This document shows, piece by piece, positions 31,635-40,664 of a stretch of 64,000 nt of DNA. Under the pieces are notes generated by a model. That model was not told the DNA's origin and did not search any database. It worked only from the letters and a program-made list of their open reading frames with translations. Location: positions 1 to 64,000 of the forward strand of contig VBFH01000032.1 in NCBI GenBank assembly GCA_005883575.1, read 5' to 3'. The position numbers were made by a program, and so were the translations under genes. Positions within the stretch are counted from its first letter, which is position 1. Each line of letters opens with the position of its first letter. This DNA is from Chloroflexota bacterium. Lineage in GTDB: Bacteria; Chloroflexota; Dormibacteria; Dormibacterales; Dormibacteraceae.

Positions 31635-33360
31635 CGCCGAATCCGCTCGAGCTTCCCGAGCTCGGCGGCGCCGACGCGATCGCGCTCGAGAGGCTGGAGT
31701 TCATCGACTCGAGGCTGCTCGACAGCAGACCTGCCTGGAATGGCGCGTTGCCGGCGTACCAGCTGTTCGTGGCGCTGGTGTCGATGCCCTCGAACGCCTT
31801 CGCCCAGCGTGCGACGCAGCCGAAGACGATGGCGTAGGGGAGAAGCTGGGTGAAGATCTCGGCCTTCTCGGCGAACTGCTGCCGGTACTTCTCCGCGGTC
31901 GTCATGTAGAGGCGGAAGCCGAGCGTCTTCTCCATCACCTCGCGGCCGGCGGCGGTCCGGCTGGCCATGGCCCGGTGCATGAAAAGAAGGACGAGGCCGA
32001 CCAGGATGACAGCCACGCCAATCAGACCGCCGCCGAAGGTCGCGCCGAGCACGAACGTCAAGGCGGCGCCGGCCAGCACGATCAGGATCGCGACGCCGAT
32101 CGTCGCCATGCGCACCAGGTCTGGCCGAGCGCGAAAGAACTTGCGGCCCATGGCGTCGGCGTACACGTCGCTCTCCGCGGACCTCAGCGTCGATTGAAGC
32201 GTGCCCTTGAGCTCGGAGACCTTAACCTGCTGGCGGCTGTTGGCGAACAAGCCATAAAAGAGCGTCCTCTCGAAGGGCAGCAAGCCGGAAACGTCTCCCG
32301 ACTTCCGTGTGAGGAGCCAGTCGTGCTTGCCGGCAATCTCGCTGATGGTCAGAAAGCCGCGCACGGCAAGGTCGACGATGGTCGCGGTCACGTCCTTGGT
32401 GTCGGCGGACTCGTCGAGGATCAACCCGAGCTGCGCGGGCTTGAGCTTTTCTGGGGGCTCGAACTCCACCACCAGGGGCTCGTGGTGGAAGACAGGCTCG
32501 GCGCGGTCGGCCGCGTCGTTCGTCTGGTAATAGCGCGTGAGGTATGCGCGGTCGCGGCCGTGCTGGAGCCAGAAGCGAACGATCAAGCCGATTCCGGCGA
32601 TCAAGAGCAGTAGACCGACGCCGATCGTGGGCGGATTGATGTCGAACGCGTCCTGCGGGAAAAGCCGCTTGCGGCCCTCGAGCAGCGGAGCGGGGACGCT
32701 CACCGAACCTTTGTTCAACGCCGTCACGATCGACATCTGCTCGCCCGACCCGAGCCGGCGTGTGGAGGTGTAGGTGAACGTGTTGTCGTTGCCCGCGACG
32801 TTGCACGTCTCGCGAGAGCCCGGTGGCCCCTCGTAGCACGCAGCCTCGCGAAACGAACCCGCCGGCATGGACACCGTGGCGCTGACCGTCTGCTTGGGCA
32901 CCGGCCACAGGGCGCCGTCGACGTTCCAGAACAGCTCGTCGTGGTCAGAGAAGGAGTTCATGGCTCCGGCGATTCGGTATTTGATGACGTAGCGGTTGAC
33001 GCCTCTCACGAGAACATTCGGATCGCCGATCTTGATCACCTCGTTGTCGTTGGTGATCGAGGTCGTATAGAGGACGGGTTTGGCTCCGTCGGTCACCGAG
33101 TCGACCGTCATCTGGTAATAGCGGTCATGGGTATCGTCGTAGCGATAGCGGAGTGGGATGGTGCGGAAGATGCCGTGCTTCTCCAGCGACCCGAAGTCGA
33201 CGTTGATGCTCTCGGTGATGGTCAGCGCGGAATTGGCCGCGATCTGGATGTCGGAATGAAACGACGTGATGACCCAGCCCTCGTCGGCACGCGCCGACAT
33301 TGATCCAAGGGCGGTCAGCCAGATCGCCGTGAGGATGGCAAGAACGGCTCGGGTGCGCAT
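31582..33360 (-). CDS. DUF2207 membrane protein
   Basis: This 592-residue protein has a signal peptide ('VLAILTAIWLTALGSMSARA'), an extracytoplasmic DUF2207 domain ('SALTITESINVDFGSLEKHGIFRTIPLRY', 'GAMNSFSDHDELFWNVDG'), a membrane helix, a cytosolic region, two more helices and a Gly-rich tail ('SSGFGGGGFSGGGGGGGG'). This layout is standard for DUF2207 / YlxW-like envelope proteins of unknown role. ATG at 33360 is preferred over 33387 because the signal peptide begins there and it frees the typA start. It is divergent from typA. Confidence 0.9.
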   Translation of the reverse strand: MRTRAVLAILTAIWLTALGSMSARADEGWVITSFHSDIQIAANSALTITESINVDFGSLEKHGIFRTIPLRYRYDDTHDRYYQMTVDSVTDGAKPVLYTTSITNDNEVIKIGDPNVLVRGVNRYVIKYRIAGAMNSFSDHDELFWNVDGALWPVPKQTVSATVSMPAGSFREAACYEGPPGSRETCNVAGNDNTFTYTSTRRLGSGEQMSIVTALNKGSVSVPAPLLEGRKRLFPQDAFDINPPTIGVGLLLLIAGIGLIVRFWLQHGRDRAYLTRYYQTNDAADRAEPVFHHEPLVVEFEPPEKLKPAQLGLILDESADTKDVTATIVDLAVRGFLTISEIAGKHDWLLTRKSGDVSGLLPFERTLFYGLFANSRQQVKVSELKGTLQSTLRSAESDVYADAMGRKFFRARPDLVRMATIGVAILIVLAGAALTFVLGATFGGGLIGVAVILVGLVLLFMHRAMASRTAAGREVMEKTLGFRLYMTTAEKYRQQFAEKAEIFTQLLPYAIVFGCVARWAKAFEGIDTSATNSWYAGNAPFQAGLLSSSLESMNSSLSSAIASAPPSSGSSSGFGGGGFSGGGGGGGGGGSW

Positions 33361-33386
33361 CGGCAGCCCGTATATTGCCAAGTCCA

Positions 33387-35225
33387 ATGACCGAGATCCG
33401 TCATGACATCCGGAACGTGGCGATCATCGCCCACGTCGACCATGGCAAGACGACGCTCGTCGACGCGCTTCTGAAGCAGAGCCACACCTTCCGCGAGAAC
33501 CAGGAGGTCGGTTCGCTGATCATGGACACGAACGACCTCGAGCGTGAGAAGGGCATCACGATCCTGGCCAAGAACACGTCGATCCGGCACGGCGACGTGA
33601 CCATCAACATCATCGACACCCCCGGGCATGCGGACTTCGGCGGGGAAGTCGAGCGTGTCCTCAACATGGCCGATGGATGCCTGCTGCTGGTTGATGCGGC
33701 CGAAGGCCCGATGCCGCAGACCCGGTTCGTGCTGCGCAAGGCGTTCGAGGTCGGGCTCCGGATCGTCGTCGTGATCAACAAGGTCGATCGCGCTCATGCC
33801 CAGCCCAAGGCGGCGCTGGAGCGGGTCCACGATCTGTTTCTCGAGCTGGCCGAGGACGCGGACCAGCTGGAGGCTCCGGTCGTCTATGCGATCGCCAAGC
33901 AGGGCCGCGCCGGCTCGCGGCCGGATGCTTTGGCCTCTGACCTCGAACCGCTTTTCCAGACCATCCTCGATCACGTGCCCGCGCCTGTCGTGCAGGAGGG
34001 CGGCTTCCAGATGCTGGTCGCCAACCGGGCGTATGACGACTACACCGGAACGATGGCGATCGGTCGGATCTCACGCGGCTCGGTGAGGCCGGGCGACGCG
34101 ATCACAGTGCTGGGCGCCGAAGGCGTCGCCCGGCCCGTCCGGGTCGTGCAGGTCATGCTCTACCGCGGCCTGGAACGCGTCCCCGTCCCAGCCGCAAGCG
34201 CCGGGGACATCGTCGTCCTGACGGGCCTGGAGGAGGTCGCCATCGGCGACACGCTGGCGGACCCCGAATCACCCGACCCCCTGCCGCGCATCGAGATCGA
34301 CGAGCCGACCGTGCGCATGACTTTTGGCGTCAACACGTCGCCCTTCACGGGTCGGGAGGGCAAGTTCTCGACCACTCGCCAGCTGCGCGCTCGCCTCTAC
34401 AAAGAGCTCGACATCAACCTCGGCCTGCACGTCGAGGACACGTCGCAGGCGGAGCGGTTCCTGGTCAGCGGCCGGGGTGAGCTGCACCTCGCAGTCCTGA
34501 TCGAGACCATGCGCCGCGAGGGCTATGAGTTCGAGGTCTCGCGGCCGGAGGCGATCGTCAAGGTCATCAGCGGCCAGCGGATGGAGCCTGTCGAGCGGCT
34601 GACGGTCGACATTCACGAAGAGCATCTCGGCGCGGTCAGTGAGGCGCTTGGCAAGCGTCGCGGCGAGATGATCGAGATCGTGTACGACCACAAAGGCGGC
34701 GTCCGGCTCGAGTACCTGATCCCGACCCGGGGCCTGATCGGCTTCCGCAACGCTTTCCTGACGCTGACCTCAGGGGAAGGCCTGATGGGCTCGATCGGGA
34801 TCGGCTACCGGCCCTGGATGGGAGAGTTCCGAGAGCAGCGCAACGGGGCGCTGACCGCGTCGTCGGCGGGCACCTCGCTCACCTACGGCCTGGCCGCCGC
34901 GCAGGAGCGTGGGACCACGTTCATTGAGCCAGGTGAGGAGGTCTACGAGGGCATGATCGTCGGCCTGCAGAAGCGGCCGGGCGACATCCGCGTCAACGTG
35001 TGCCGGGAGAAGAAGCAGTCGAACGTGCGTTCTTCCACCTCGGACATCTCGGTCCGGCTCACACCTGCGAGCCGATTGAGCCTCGAGCAGTCGCTGGACT
35101 TCCTTGCCGACGACGAGCTTCTCGAGGTGACGCCGAGGCATCTGCGCCTGCGCAAGCGGTACCTGACCGAGGTTGACCAATCGCGTGCCCGGAGGCTCTC
35201 GGAGGCGGCAGGAGTACGTTTCTGA
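33387..35225 (+). CDS. typA: ribosome-associated GTPase TypA/BipA
   Basis: This 612-residue translational GTPase has G1 '[10 protein letters not shown]', G2 '[12 protein letters not shown]', G3 'DTPGHADFG' and G4 'NKVDR', then domains II, III and V and the BipA-specific C-terminal domain ('[26 protein letters not shown]'). It helps ribosome assembly and stress adaptation, especially in the cold. ATG at 33387 lies 10 bases after TATATT, so the mRNA may be nearly leaderless. It precedes a cold-shock gene. Confidence 0.96.
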   Translation: MTEIRHDIRNVAIIAHVDHGKTTLVDALLKQSHTFRENQEVGSLIMDTNDLEREKGITILAKNTSIRHGDVTINIIDTPGHADFGGEVERVLNMADGCLLLVDAAEGPMPQTRFVLRKAFEVGLRIVVVINKVDRAHAQPKAALERVHDLFLELAEDADQLEAPVVYAIAKQGRAGSRPDALASDLEPLFQTILDHVPAPVVQEGGFQMLVANRAYDDYTGTMAIGRISRGSVRPGDAITVLGAEGVARPVRVVQVMLYRGLERVPVPAASAGDIVVLTGLEEVAIGDTLADPESPDPLPRIEIDEPTVRMTFGVNTSPFTGREGKFSTTRQLRARLYKELDINLGLHVEDTSQAERFLVSGRGELHLAVLIETMRREGYEFEVSRPEAIVKVISGQRMEPVERLTVDIHEEHLGAVSEALGKRRGEMIEIVYDHKGGVRLEYLIPTRGLIGFRNAFLTLTSGEGLMGSIGIGYRPWMGEFREQRNGALTASSAGTSLTYGLAAAQERGTTFIEPGEEVYEGMIVGLQKRPGDIRVNVCREKKQSNVRSSTSDISVRLTPASRLSLEQSLDFLADDELLEVTPRHLRLRKRYLTEVDQSRARRLSEAAGVRF

Positions 35226-35234
35226 GGATCTGGG

Positions 35235-35264
35235 TATACTGGGAGCAGCCGGCGAAGCGCCGGC
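35235..35264 (+). promoter_or_regulatory. possible csp promoter -10 with adjoining hairpin
   Basis: TATACT (35235-35240) looks like a -10 element for the cold-shock gene. Immediately after, GCCGGCG-AAG-CGCCGGC (35248-35264) is a perfect 7-bp stem that could be the first structure of the leader or the end of the typA transcript. No convincing -35 box is seen. Confidence 0.45.
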
Positions 35265-35285
35265 GCTCACCGCAGGCTTCTATCT

Positions 35286-35327
35286 TCTCGAACGGGCCCG
35301 CTAGATGAGTAGGCCCGCCGTTCGAGA
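35286..35327 (+). promoter_or_regulatory. structured 5' leader of the cold-shock gene
   Basis: TCTCGAACGG (35286-35295) pairs perfectly with CCGTTCGAGA (35318-35327), and inner GGCCC/GGGCC segments can extend the stem. The hairpin ends 14 bases before the ATG, with GATAGGAGATAGG as the ribosome-binding region just outside. Long structured leaders regulate csp mRNAs by temperature, so this is a likely thermo-responsive element. Confidence 0.55.
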
Positions 35328-35341
35328 GATAGGAGATAGGA

Positions 35342-35539
35342 ATGCCTACTGGCACTATCAAGAAACTGGTTTCGGATCGTGGCTTTGGATTTATCAAGGC
35401 CGAGGACGGACAGGAATACTTCTTCCACCGCAGTGGCACCGAGGGCGACTTCGACGGCCTCCAGGGTGGCGAGAAGGTTCAGTTCGAAATCGAGTCGAGC
35501 CCCAAGGGCCCGCGCGCCAAGAGCGTCCGCGTCGCCTAA
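35342..35539 (+). CDS. cold-shock domain protein (CspA family)
   Basis: This 65-residue single cold-shock domain carries 'GTIKKLVSDRGFGFIKAEDG' (RNP1 GFGFIK) and 'EYFFHRS' (RNP2), ending 'GPRAKSVRVA'. It binds single-stranded RNA or DNA and melts secondary structure, acting as an RNA chaperone. A strong ribosome-binding site (AGGAGATAGG) lies outside the leader hairpin. It is followed by a textbook terminator, so monocistronic. Placement after typA fits a shared cold-adaptation theme. Confidence 0.97.
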   Translation: MPTGTIKKLVSDRGFGFIKAEDGQEYFFHRSGTEGDFDGLQGGEKVQFEIESSPKGPRAKSVRVA

Positions 35540-35556
35540 GTTCGACAACCAGAAGC

Positions 35557-35587
35557 AGCCCCGGAGAGATCCGGGGCTCTTTTTTTT
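35557..35587 (+). terminator. intrinsic terminator after the cold-shock gene
   Basis: AGCCCCGGA / TCCGGGGCT is a perfect 9-bp stem with a 4-base loop (GAGA), followed by CTTTTTTTTT. This is the clearest rho-independent terminator in the window. Confidence 0.93.
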
Positions 35588-35622
35588 GGGGGCTTGTCAG
35601 TAGGCCGGATTCACTCCGGCCG

Positions 35623-36453
35623 TCACCAGAGGCGCCTCACCAGGCGCGGGACGTCGAGCTTCGGTCGCGGGTACTTCGGATTCATCTGCCGCAGCGTCTC
35701 GACCAGGATCATCGACACCGCCCAGTTGCGGTAGACCTTGTCGTCGGCGGGGACGACGTGCCACGGCGCGCCGGCGGTCGAGCACCGCGCGACCGCCAGG
35801 CCGTACGCGCTCATGTAGTCGTCCCAGTAAGCGCGCTCGTCGATGTCGTGCTCGTTGAACTTCCAGCGCTTGTCGGGATCCTTCAGCCGGTCGATCAAGC
35901 GCTTGCGCTGCTCCGCGTAGGAGATGTGCAGGCAGAGCTTCACGATCTTGGTACCGCTGCGCACGAGCCCGGCCTCGAAGTCGTTGATCTGTCGATAGCG
36001 GCGTTCGAGGATCCGCTGCGGCGCCAGGTTGTGTACCCGGGCGACAAGGACGTCTTCGTAGTGCGAGCGGTTGAAGATGCCGATGTCGCCGGCGACGGGC
36101 AATCGTTTCCTGATCCGCCAGAGAAAGCCGCGCCGCCGCTCCTGCGGCGTCGGCTGTTTGAAAGCTGTGATCAGCACGCCCTGCGGGTTGAAGTTGCGCA
36201 TGACGTGGGTGACGGTGCCGTCCTTGCCCGACGTATCCATGCCTTGAAGGACGACGAGCAGCGAGCGTTTGCGCTCGGCGTATAGACGCTGATGGAGCTC
36301 GAAGAGAAGGTCTTGCCGCTTCTGTATGTCGCGAAGGGCTTTCTGTTTGCCGCCTTTCAGGCCAGGCGTCGAATCCGGGTCGACGTCGGCCATGCTGAAG
36401 CGACCGTTGCGGAGCGCCGCGCGCAGCAGATCGCGGATCTCTCCGGTCGCCAC
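35623..36453 (-). CDS. PPK2-family polyphosphate kinase / phosphotransferase
   Basis: This 276-residue P-loop protein carries 'VVLQGMDTSGKDGTVTHVM' (Walker A), 'FNRSHYEDVLVARVH' (lid/catalytic Arg region) and 'KFNEHDIDERAYWDDYMSAY', the PPK2 family core. It transfers phosphate between polyphosphate and nucleotides in the cytosol, charging AMP, ADP or GDP. Length fits the class using polyP for NMP/NDP phosphorylation. It is the second gene behind the HtrA-like gene on this strand, 10 bp apart. Confidence 0.95.
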   Translation of the reverse strand: MATGEIRDLLRAALRNGRFSMADVDPDSTPGLKGGKQKALRDIQKRQDLLFELHQRLYAERKRSLLVVLQGMDTSGKDGTVTHVMRNFNPQGVLITAFKQPTPQERRRGFLWRIRKRLPVAGDIGIFNRSHYEDVLVARVHNLAPQRILERRYRQINDFEAGLVRSGTKIVKLCLHISYAEQRKRLIDRLKDPDKRWKFNEHDIDERAYWDDYMSAYGLAVARCSTAGAPWHVVPADDKVYRNWAVSMILVETLRQMNPKYPRPKLDVPRLVRRLW

Positions 36454-36463
36454 GCCCGCGAGG

Positions 36464-37435
36464 TTACTTCAGTTCGACCGGTACGACGCCGAGTTTGACA
36501 AGCCCGTCCCCGCGCAGCACGGTAAGCGTGATCTTCGAACCGATCCGGGCCTCGACCATGAGCCTCTGCAGGTCGCCGGCCTTGCTCACGCCGACATCGC
36601 CGACGGAGACGATGACGTCGCCACCGCGCAGCGCACCGTTCGCGGCCGGACTCCCGCTGACGACCTCGTGCACCTCGACGCCGGCCCTGCGTCCGAGCTT
36701 CTCTGCAATCGGCGGCGGAAGCGGACGAGTCCCGCCGGCGATGCCGAGGTAAGCGCGACGCACCCGGCCATTGCGCATCAGTGCGGCGAGGATCGCCTCC
36801 GTCGTCGGATTCATCGGCACCGCGAGGCCGAGGCCCATCCCGGCGACGGCGGTGTTGACACCGATGAGCCGCGCGTGCGAGTCAGCGAGCGCGCCGCCCG
36901 AGTTGCCGGGGTTGAGCGCCGCGTCGGTCTGGATGACATCTTCGACGAAGCGGCGGTGCCCGTTGCCGTCGGCGGTCGCCAGCGAGCGGCCTAACCCGCT
37001 GACGACCCCGGACGTGACGGATCCCGAAAAGCCCATTGGGTTGCCGATGGCGACGACCAGCTGGCCGACCCGAAGCTGGTCGGCGTTGCCGATCCGGGCG
37101 GGGTGGAGGGTATCGGTGCGGGCGCGCACGATGGCAAGGTCGGATAGTGGATCCGCTCCGACGACGTCCACGTCGTGCTCGGTGCCGTCGATAAAGGATG
37201 CGCTGGCCGTGCCGCCCGCCGCGACCACGTGGGCCGAGGTGACAAGGAAGCCGTCGGGGGTGATGACGACTCCGGACCCGGCGCCCCCGAAACCGCGACC
37301 GCCGCGCCCGATGCGCAGGCTGGCCACCGACGGAAGGACCCTCTCCGCGACAGTGGTCACGATCGTCGAATAAGCGTCGAGCGCCTCTTGCTCGGTCGTC
37401 GCCTCGACCATGTTGCTTACAACATTACCAAGCAA
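36464..37435 (-). CDS. HtrA/DegP-like trypsin-type protease with PDZ domain, no signal peptide
   Basis: This 323-residue protein has triad His69 ('LVTSAHVV'), Asp99 ('DPLSDLAIV') and Ser179 ('NPGNSGGAL'), then a PDZ domain (about 230-320; 'PAANGALRGGDVIVSVGDV'). HtrA proteins degrade or refold damaged proteins outside the cytosol, yet here no signal peptide or membrane helix precedes the domain. The start at 37435 is the furthest in frame and still gives a soluble N-terminus. It may be cytosolic or have lost its anchor. Confidence 0.92.
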   Translation of the reverse strand: MLGNVVSNMVEATTEQEALDAYSTIVTTVAERVLPSVASLRIGRGGRGFGGAGSGVVITPDGFLVTSAHVVAAGGTASASFIDGTEHDVDVVGADPLSDLAIVRARTDTLHPARIGNADQLRVGQLVVAIGNPMGFSGSVTSGVVSGLGRSLATADGNGHRRFVEDVIQTDAALNPGNSGGALADSHARLIGVNTAVAGMGLGLAVPMNPTTEAILAALMRNGRVRRAYLGIAGGTRPLPPPIAEKLGRRAGVEVHEVVSGSPAANGALRGGDVIVSVGDVGVSKAGDLQRLMVEARIGSKITLTVLRGDGLVKLGVVPVELK

Positions 37436-37444
37436 CAGATCGGG

Positions 37445-38821
37445 CTAAACCTTGGCTTTGGCCGGCTTCCGCCCGGCAGCCGCCCGGAGGGCCTGGAGCT
37501 CGGCTCCGAAAGCGTCCACGATCCCCTCTGGGTCGGGGACCAGGCCCTCATCGCTCGCTATGCCGAGCATCACGCCCCCGGCGTAGCTGAGGATGCTGAT
37601 GCCGAGGCCGAGGTGGCCCGACTGCGGCACCCAGAACATCACCTTGTCCAGCTTGCGCCCGGCCAGGTAGAGCGGCTCGCGGGGACCGGGCACGTTGGTA
37701 AGCACGGCAGTCGCCTTGCTGCCGAAGAAGCGGAGGCCAAGCCTTTCCAGCTCCACCGGCGCCAGGCCCATCACGTTCAGCACGCCGAATGCGACCAGGG
37801 CCTCAGGCGACCGCTTCAGGTCGTCCATCTCCCTTTTGATGGCGCGGAGACGGCGTACAGGGTCGACGACGCCGACCGGCAGGGTGAGAAAGACGAGCCC
37901 GAATGAGTTGCCGAGCTTATGCGCCTCCTCCAGCGGCCGCAGGTTGACCGGGACCGAGGCGCGGATGGCGAGACCGCTCGTGGCCTCGCCGCGCTTCTCG
38001 AGGTAGCGGCGCAGGGCGCCCGTCGCGGCGGCGACGAGCACGTCGTTGACGGTCGCGCCGAAAGCTTGGCCGACGGCCTTGAAGTCATCCAGCGGCACCG
38101 GCCTCGACCACGCCGCCCGCTTGCGCCTTCCGAGCTCGCCTTTGAATGCCGTGGCGGGGTCCGGAGGCAGCAGCACCAGGCGGCCGAGTCGATACGCGCC
38201 GGTTGCGCCGAGTCTTGCAAGGTCGGCCAGGTGGCCCGGATTGTCCAGAAGCTGCTGGCCGGCGGTAACGCCGCGGCTGATCGCCGAAGGCAGCCAGTCG
38301 AGAGGACCCGCATCGTTTTGATGGTCCACTCGCCGGCGTGACGGCGTGGCAGTGGGCGACGAGTCGGTGAGCGATAGCATCACACGCACGAGCGCGATGC
38401 CGTCGGCGATGCTGTGGTGGATGCGGGCGAGCACGACCGAGCCGCCGTCGTAGCCGTCGATGAGGTGCACGTGCCACAGCGGCTTGCTCATGTCGAGAGG
38501 CGTGCTCAGTAGCTCGCTCACCAGGTCGCGCAGTGCTTTTTCCCCGCCCGGATCCGGAAGTGCCACATGGCTGACGTGGTTGTCGATGTCGAAGCGCGTG
38601 TCGTCCTGCCAGTGGGGCAGGTTGCCACGCAAGCGCGGCCGAACGACACGTTGATGAAACCTGCCGAATGGCGCGAGGCGCCTGTCGAGCAGCGTTCGGA
38701 GTCGCTTGACGTCGACTCTGCCGTCGAGAGCGAGGACGCCTGTGACCATCATCAGGTTGGTCGGGTCCTCCATCCCCAACCAAGCGGCGTCGACGCTCGA
38801 CATCGGGACCAGCCTGGTCAC
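37445..38821 (-). CDS. WS/DGAT-type wax ester synthase / diacylglycerol acyltransferase
   Basis: This 458-residue acyltransferase has the catalytic HHSIADG (135-141) of the HHxxxDG class. 'PVNLRPLEEAHKLGNSFGLVFLTLPVG' and 'NVPGPREPLYLAGRKLDKVMFWVPQSG' are WS/DGAT C-terminal signatures. It esterifies diacylglycerol or long-chain alcohols with acyl-CoA, building storage lipid. It lies 9 bp upstream of the HtrA-like gene and 12 bp downstream of modC on the same strand. Confidence 0.95.
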   Translation of the reverse strand: MTRLVPMSSVDAAWLGMEDPTNLMMVTGVLALDGRVDVKRLRTLLDRRLAPFGRFHQRVVRPRLRGNLPHWQDDTRFDIDNHVSHVALPDPGGEKALRDLVSELLSTPLDMSKPLWHVHLIDGYDGGSVVLARIHHSIADGIALVRVMLSLTDSSPTATPSRRRVDHQNDAGPLDWLPSAISRGVTAGQQLLDNPGHLADLARLGATGAYRLGRLVLLPPDPATAFKGELGRRKRAAWSRPVPLDDFKAVGQAFGATVNDVLVAAATGALRRYLEKRGEATSGLAIRASVPVNLRPLEEAHKLGNSFGLVFLTLPVGVVDPVRRLRAIKREMDDLKRSPEALVAFGVLNVMGLAPVELERLGLRFFGSKATAVLTNVPGPREPLYLAGRKLDKVMFWVPQSGHLGLGISILSYAGGVMLGIASDEGLVPDPEGIVDAFGAELQALRAAAGRKPAKAKV

Positions 38822-38833
38822 CGTGCGGTGATC

Positions 38834-39865
38834 CTACGCGCGATAGACGGAGATTTCCGTTGCCTTGACCGCCGCCCAGACCTCCGCGCCTGAGTCGAGC
38901 TTCAGCTCTCGCACGGCGGATGGAGTGACCTCAGCGACCAGGGGCAGGGCGCCGCTCAAGCGAACCCTCACCCGTTCGCCCTGGAGGTCGAGGTCTTCGG
39001 CCCGGGCCCGCCACACGTTGCGCGGCGTGCCTTGCGGTCTGGCGAGGTAGAGCGCGACCGCCCGCGGGTGGATGACGGCGAAGACGTCGCCATCGCCGGC
39101 ATCGGGCGCGGCGACGATCGCGCCGCCGGCGAGCTCGATGTGATCTCCGCGGGCGCGGCCGCGCAGGAGGTTGACCCCCGCAAGGTCGGCGACGAAGCGT
39201 GAGCGCGGCCTGGCCGTGACCTCGGCCGCGGTGCCGCTCTGCGTGATCCTGCCCTGTTCAAGTACGACCAAGCGGTCGGCCAGCGCCATGGCTTCCAGCG
39301 GATCGTGGGTGACCAGGATGCGGACGCCGTGGAATCCCGAAAGCTGGCGTGAAAGCTCACGGCGGACCTCAGCGCGAATGGTCACGTCGAGCGCCGAGAG
39401 CGGCTCATCGAGCAGCAGGAGGCGCGGCTCGGTGGCGAGCGTCCGGAGAATCGCCACTCGCTGTGCCTGGCCGCCGGAGAGGTCCCGTGGCAAGGCGTTG
39501 GCCTTCTCCCCCAGGCCCGCGCGATCCAGCCACTGCCGCGAGGTGGCGGACGCGTTGTGTCGCAGGCCAAAGGCCACGTTCTGCTGGACGGTCATGTGCG
39601 GAAACAGGACGTGGTCTTGAAATACCAGCCCAACGCCCCGGCGTTCGGTCGGAACATGCCGTCCGGCAGCGGAATCGTCGAGCACCTGGCCGTCGAGCTC
39701 GACGTGACCCTGGATCGGAATCAGGCCGGCCAGCGCGCGCAGCAGCGTCGTCTTGCCCGCGCCATTCGGGCCGAGGACGGCTACGGTTTCGCCTGCCGAG
39801 ACGAGCAGATCGACCTCGAGGAAGAAGCCGTTTTGCTTGACAGTGATGCGAGCGCTGAGACTCAC
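38834..39865 (-). CDS. modC: molybdate ABC transporter ATP-binding protein
   Basis: This 343-residue ATPase has Walker A 'GPNGAGKTT', signature 'LSGGQAQRVAILR', Walker B 'LLLLDEPLSALD' and H-loop 'VTHDP', then a C-terminal TOBE/molybdate-binding domain ('LDLQGERVRVRLSG', 'EVWAAVKATEISVYRA'). It powers molybdate uptake. It is the last gene of the regulator-modA-modB-modC operon, 13 bp after modB. Confidence 0.95.
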   Translation of the reverse strand: MSLSARITVKQNGFFLEVDLLVSAGETVAVLGPNGAGKTTLLRALAGLIPIQGHVELDGQVLDDSAAGRHVPTERRGVGLVFQDHVLFPHMTVQQNVAFGLRHNASATSRQWLDRAGLGEKANALPRDLSGGQAQRVAILRTLATEPRLLLLDEPLSALDVTIRAEVRRELSRQLSGFHGVRILVTHDPLEAMALADRLVVLEQGRITQSGTAAEVTARPRSRFVADLAGVNLLRGRARGDHIELAGGAIVAAPDAGDGDVFAVIHPRAVALYLARPQGTPRNVWRARAEDLDLQGERVRVRLSGALPLVAEVTPSAVRELKLDSGAEVWAAVKATEISVYRA

Positions 39866-39878
39866 GGCGCGCCGAGAC

Positions 39879-40664
39879 TCACGGCTCGCCGAGCCAGCGG
39901 TCGCGCAGCCCGATAAGGATCGCGAGCGAGACGCCGAGGAGGATGAGGCTTAGGACGATCGCTCCTTCCGGGCGTGTCTCCAACGCCACGTAGACGGCAA
40001 GCGGGACCGTCTGCGTGCGGCCGGGCAGGTTGCCCGCGAACGTGATCGTGGCCCCGAACTCGCCGAGCGCCCGGGCCCAGCACAGGACCGCGCCCGAGAA
40101 GACCGCCGGGCGCAGGAGCGGAAGGGTCACGCGCAGGAAGACTTTCCAGCTCCCAGCTCCGAGCGCGCGCGCGGCTTCCTCATAGCGGTGGTCGAGGCCG
40201 CGAAGGCCGCCCTCCACCGCGATCACCAGAAACGGCATGGCGACAAAGGTCTCGGCGATGACCGCGGCCGTGGTCGTGAATGGAATCTGAAGCCCGAAGG
40301 CCGCGTACAGCGGGGCCCCGATCAGCCCCCGGCGACCAAACGCGAGCAGCAGGGCGACGCCGCCTACGACGGGGGGCAGCACCATCGGCAGCGTGGTCAG
40401 GGCGCGGAGGATGCCGCGGATCGTCCCGCTCGTGCGCGACAGGAGGAGCGCGAGCGGAATCCCCAGCGCCAGCGCGACCGCCGTGGCTGTGAGCGAGCAG
40501 AACACCGAGAGACCCAGCGCTGTTGCGGTTTCAGGCGCGGTGAGCGCCGGCCAGACCTGATTCCAGGGCGCACGGACGATCAGCCCGGCAAGAGGGAGGA
40601 CGAAGAGGAGAAGTCCGGCCGCCGCCAGCGCCACAAGCGGCCCGGGGATCCGGGCCTGGCTCAT
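39879..40664 (-). CDS. modB: molybdate ABC transporter permease
   Basis: This 261-residue protein has five to six membrane helices. The BPD-type EAA loop is 'EEAARALGAGSWKVFLRVTLPLLRPAV', the site that contacts ModC. 'LRALTTLPMVLPPVVGGVALLLAFGRRG' is typical of ModB. The start overlaps the modA stop by 4 bp (ATGA), so expression is coupled. Confidence 0.95.
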   Translation of the reverse strand: MSQARIPGPLVALAAAGLLLFVLPLAGLIVRAPWNQVWPALTAPETATALGLSVFCSLTATAVALALGIPLALLLSRTSGTIRGILRALTTLPMVLPPVVGGVALLLAFGRRGLIGAPLYAAFGLQIPFTTTAAVIAETFVAMPFLVIAVEGGLRGLDHRYEEAARALGAGSWKVFLRVTLPLLRPAVFSGAVLCWARALGEFGATITFAGNLPGRTQTVPLAVYVALETRPEGAIVLSLILLGVSLAILIGLRDRWLGEP

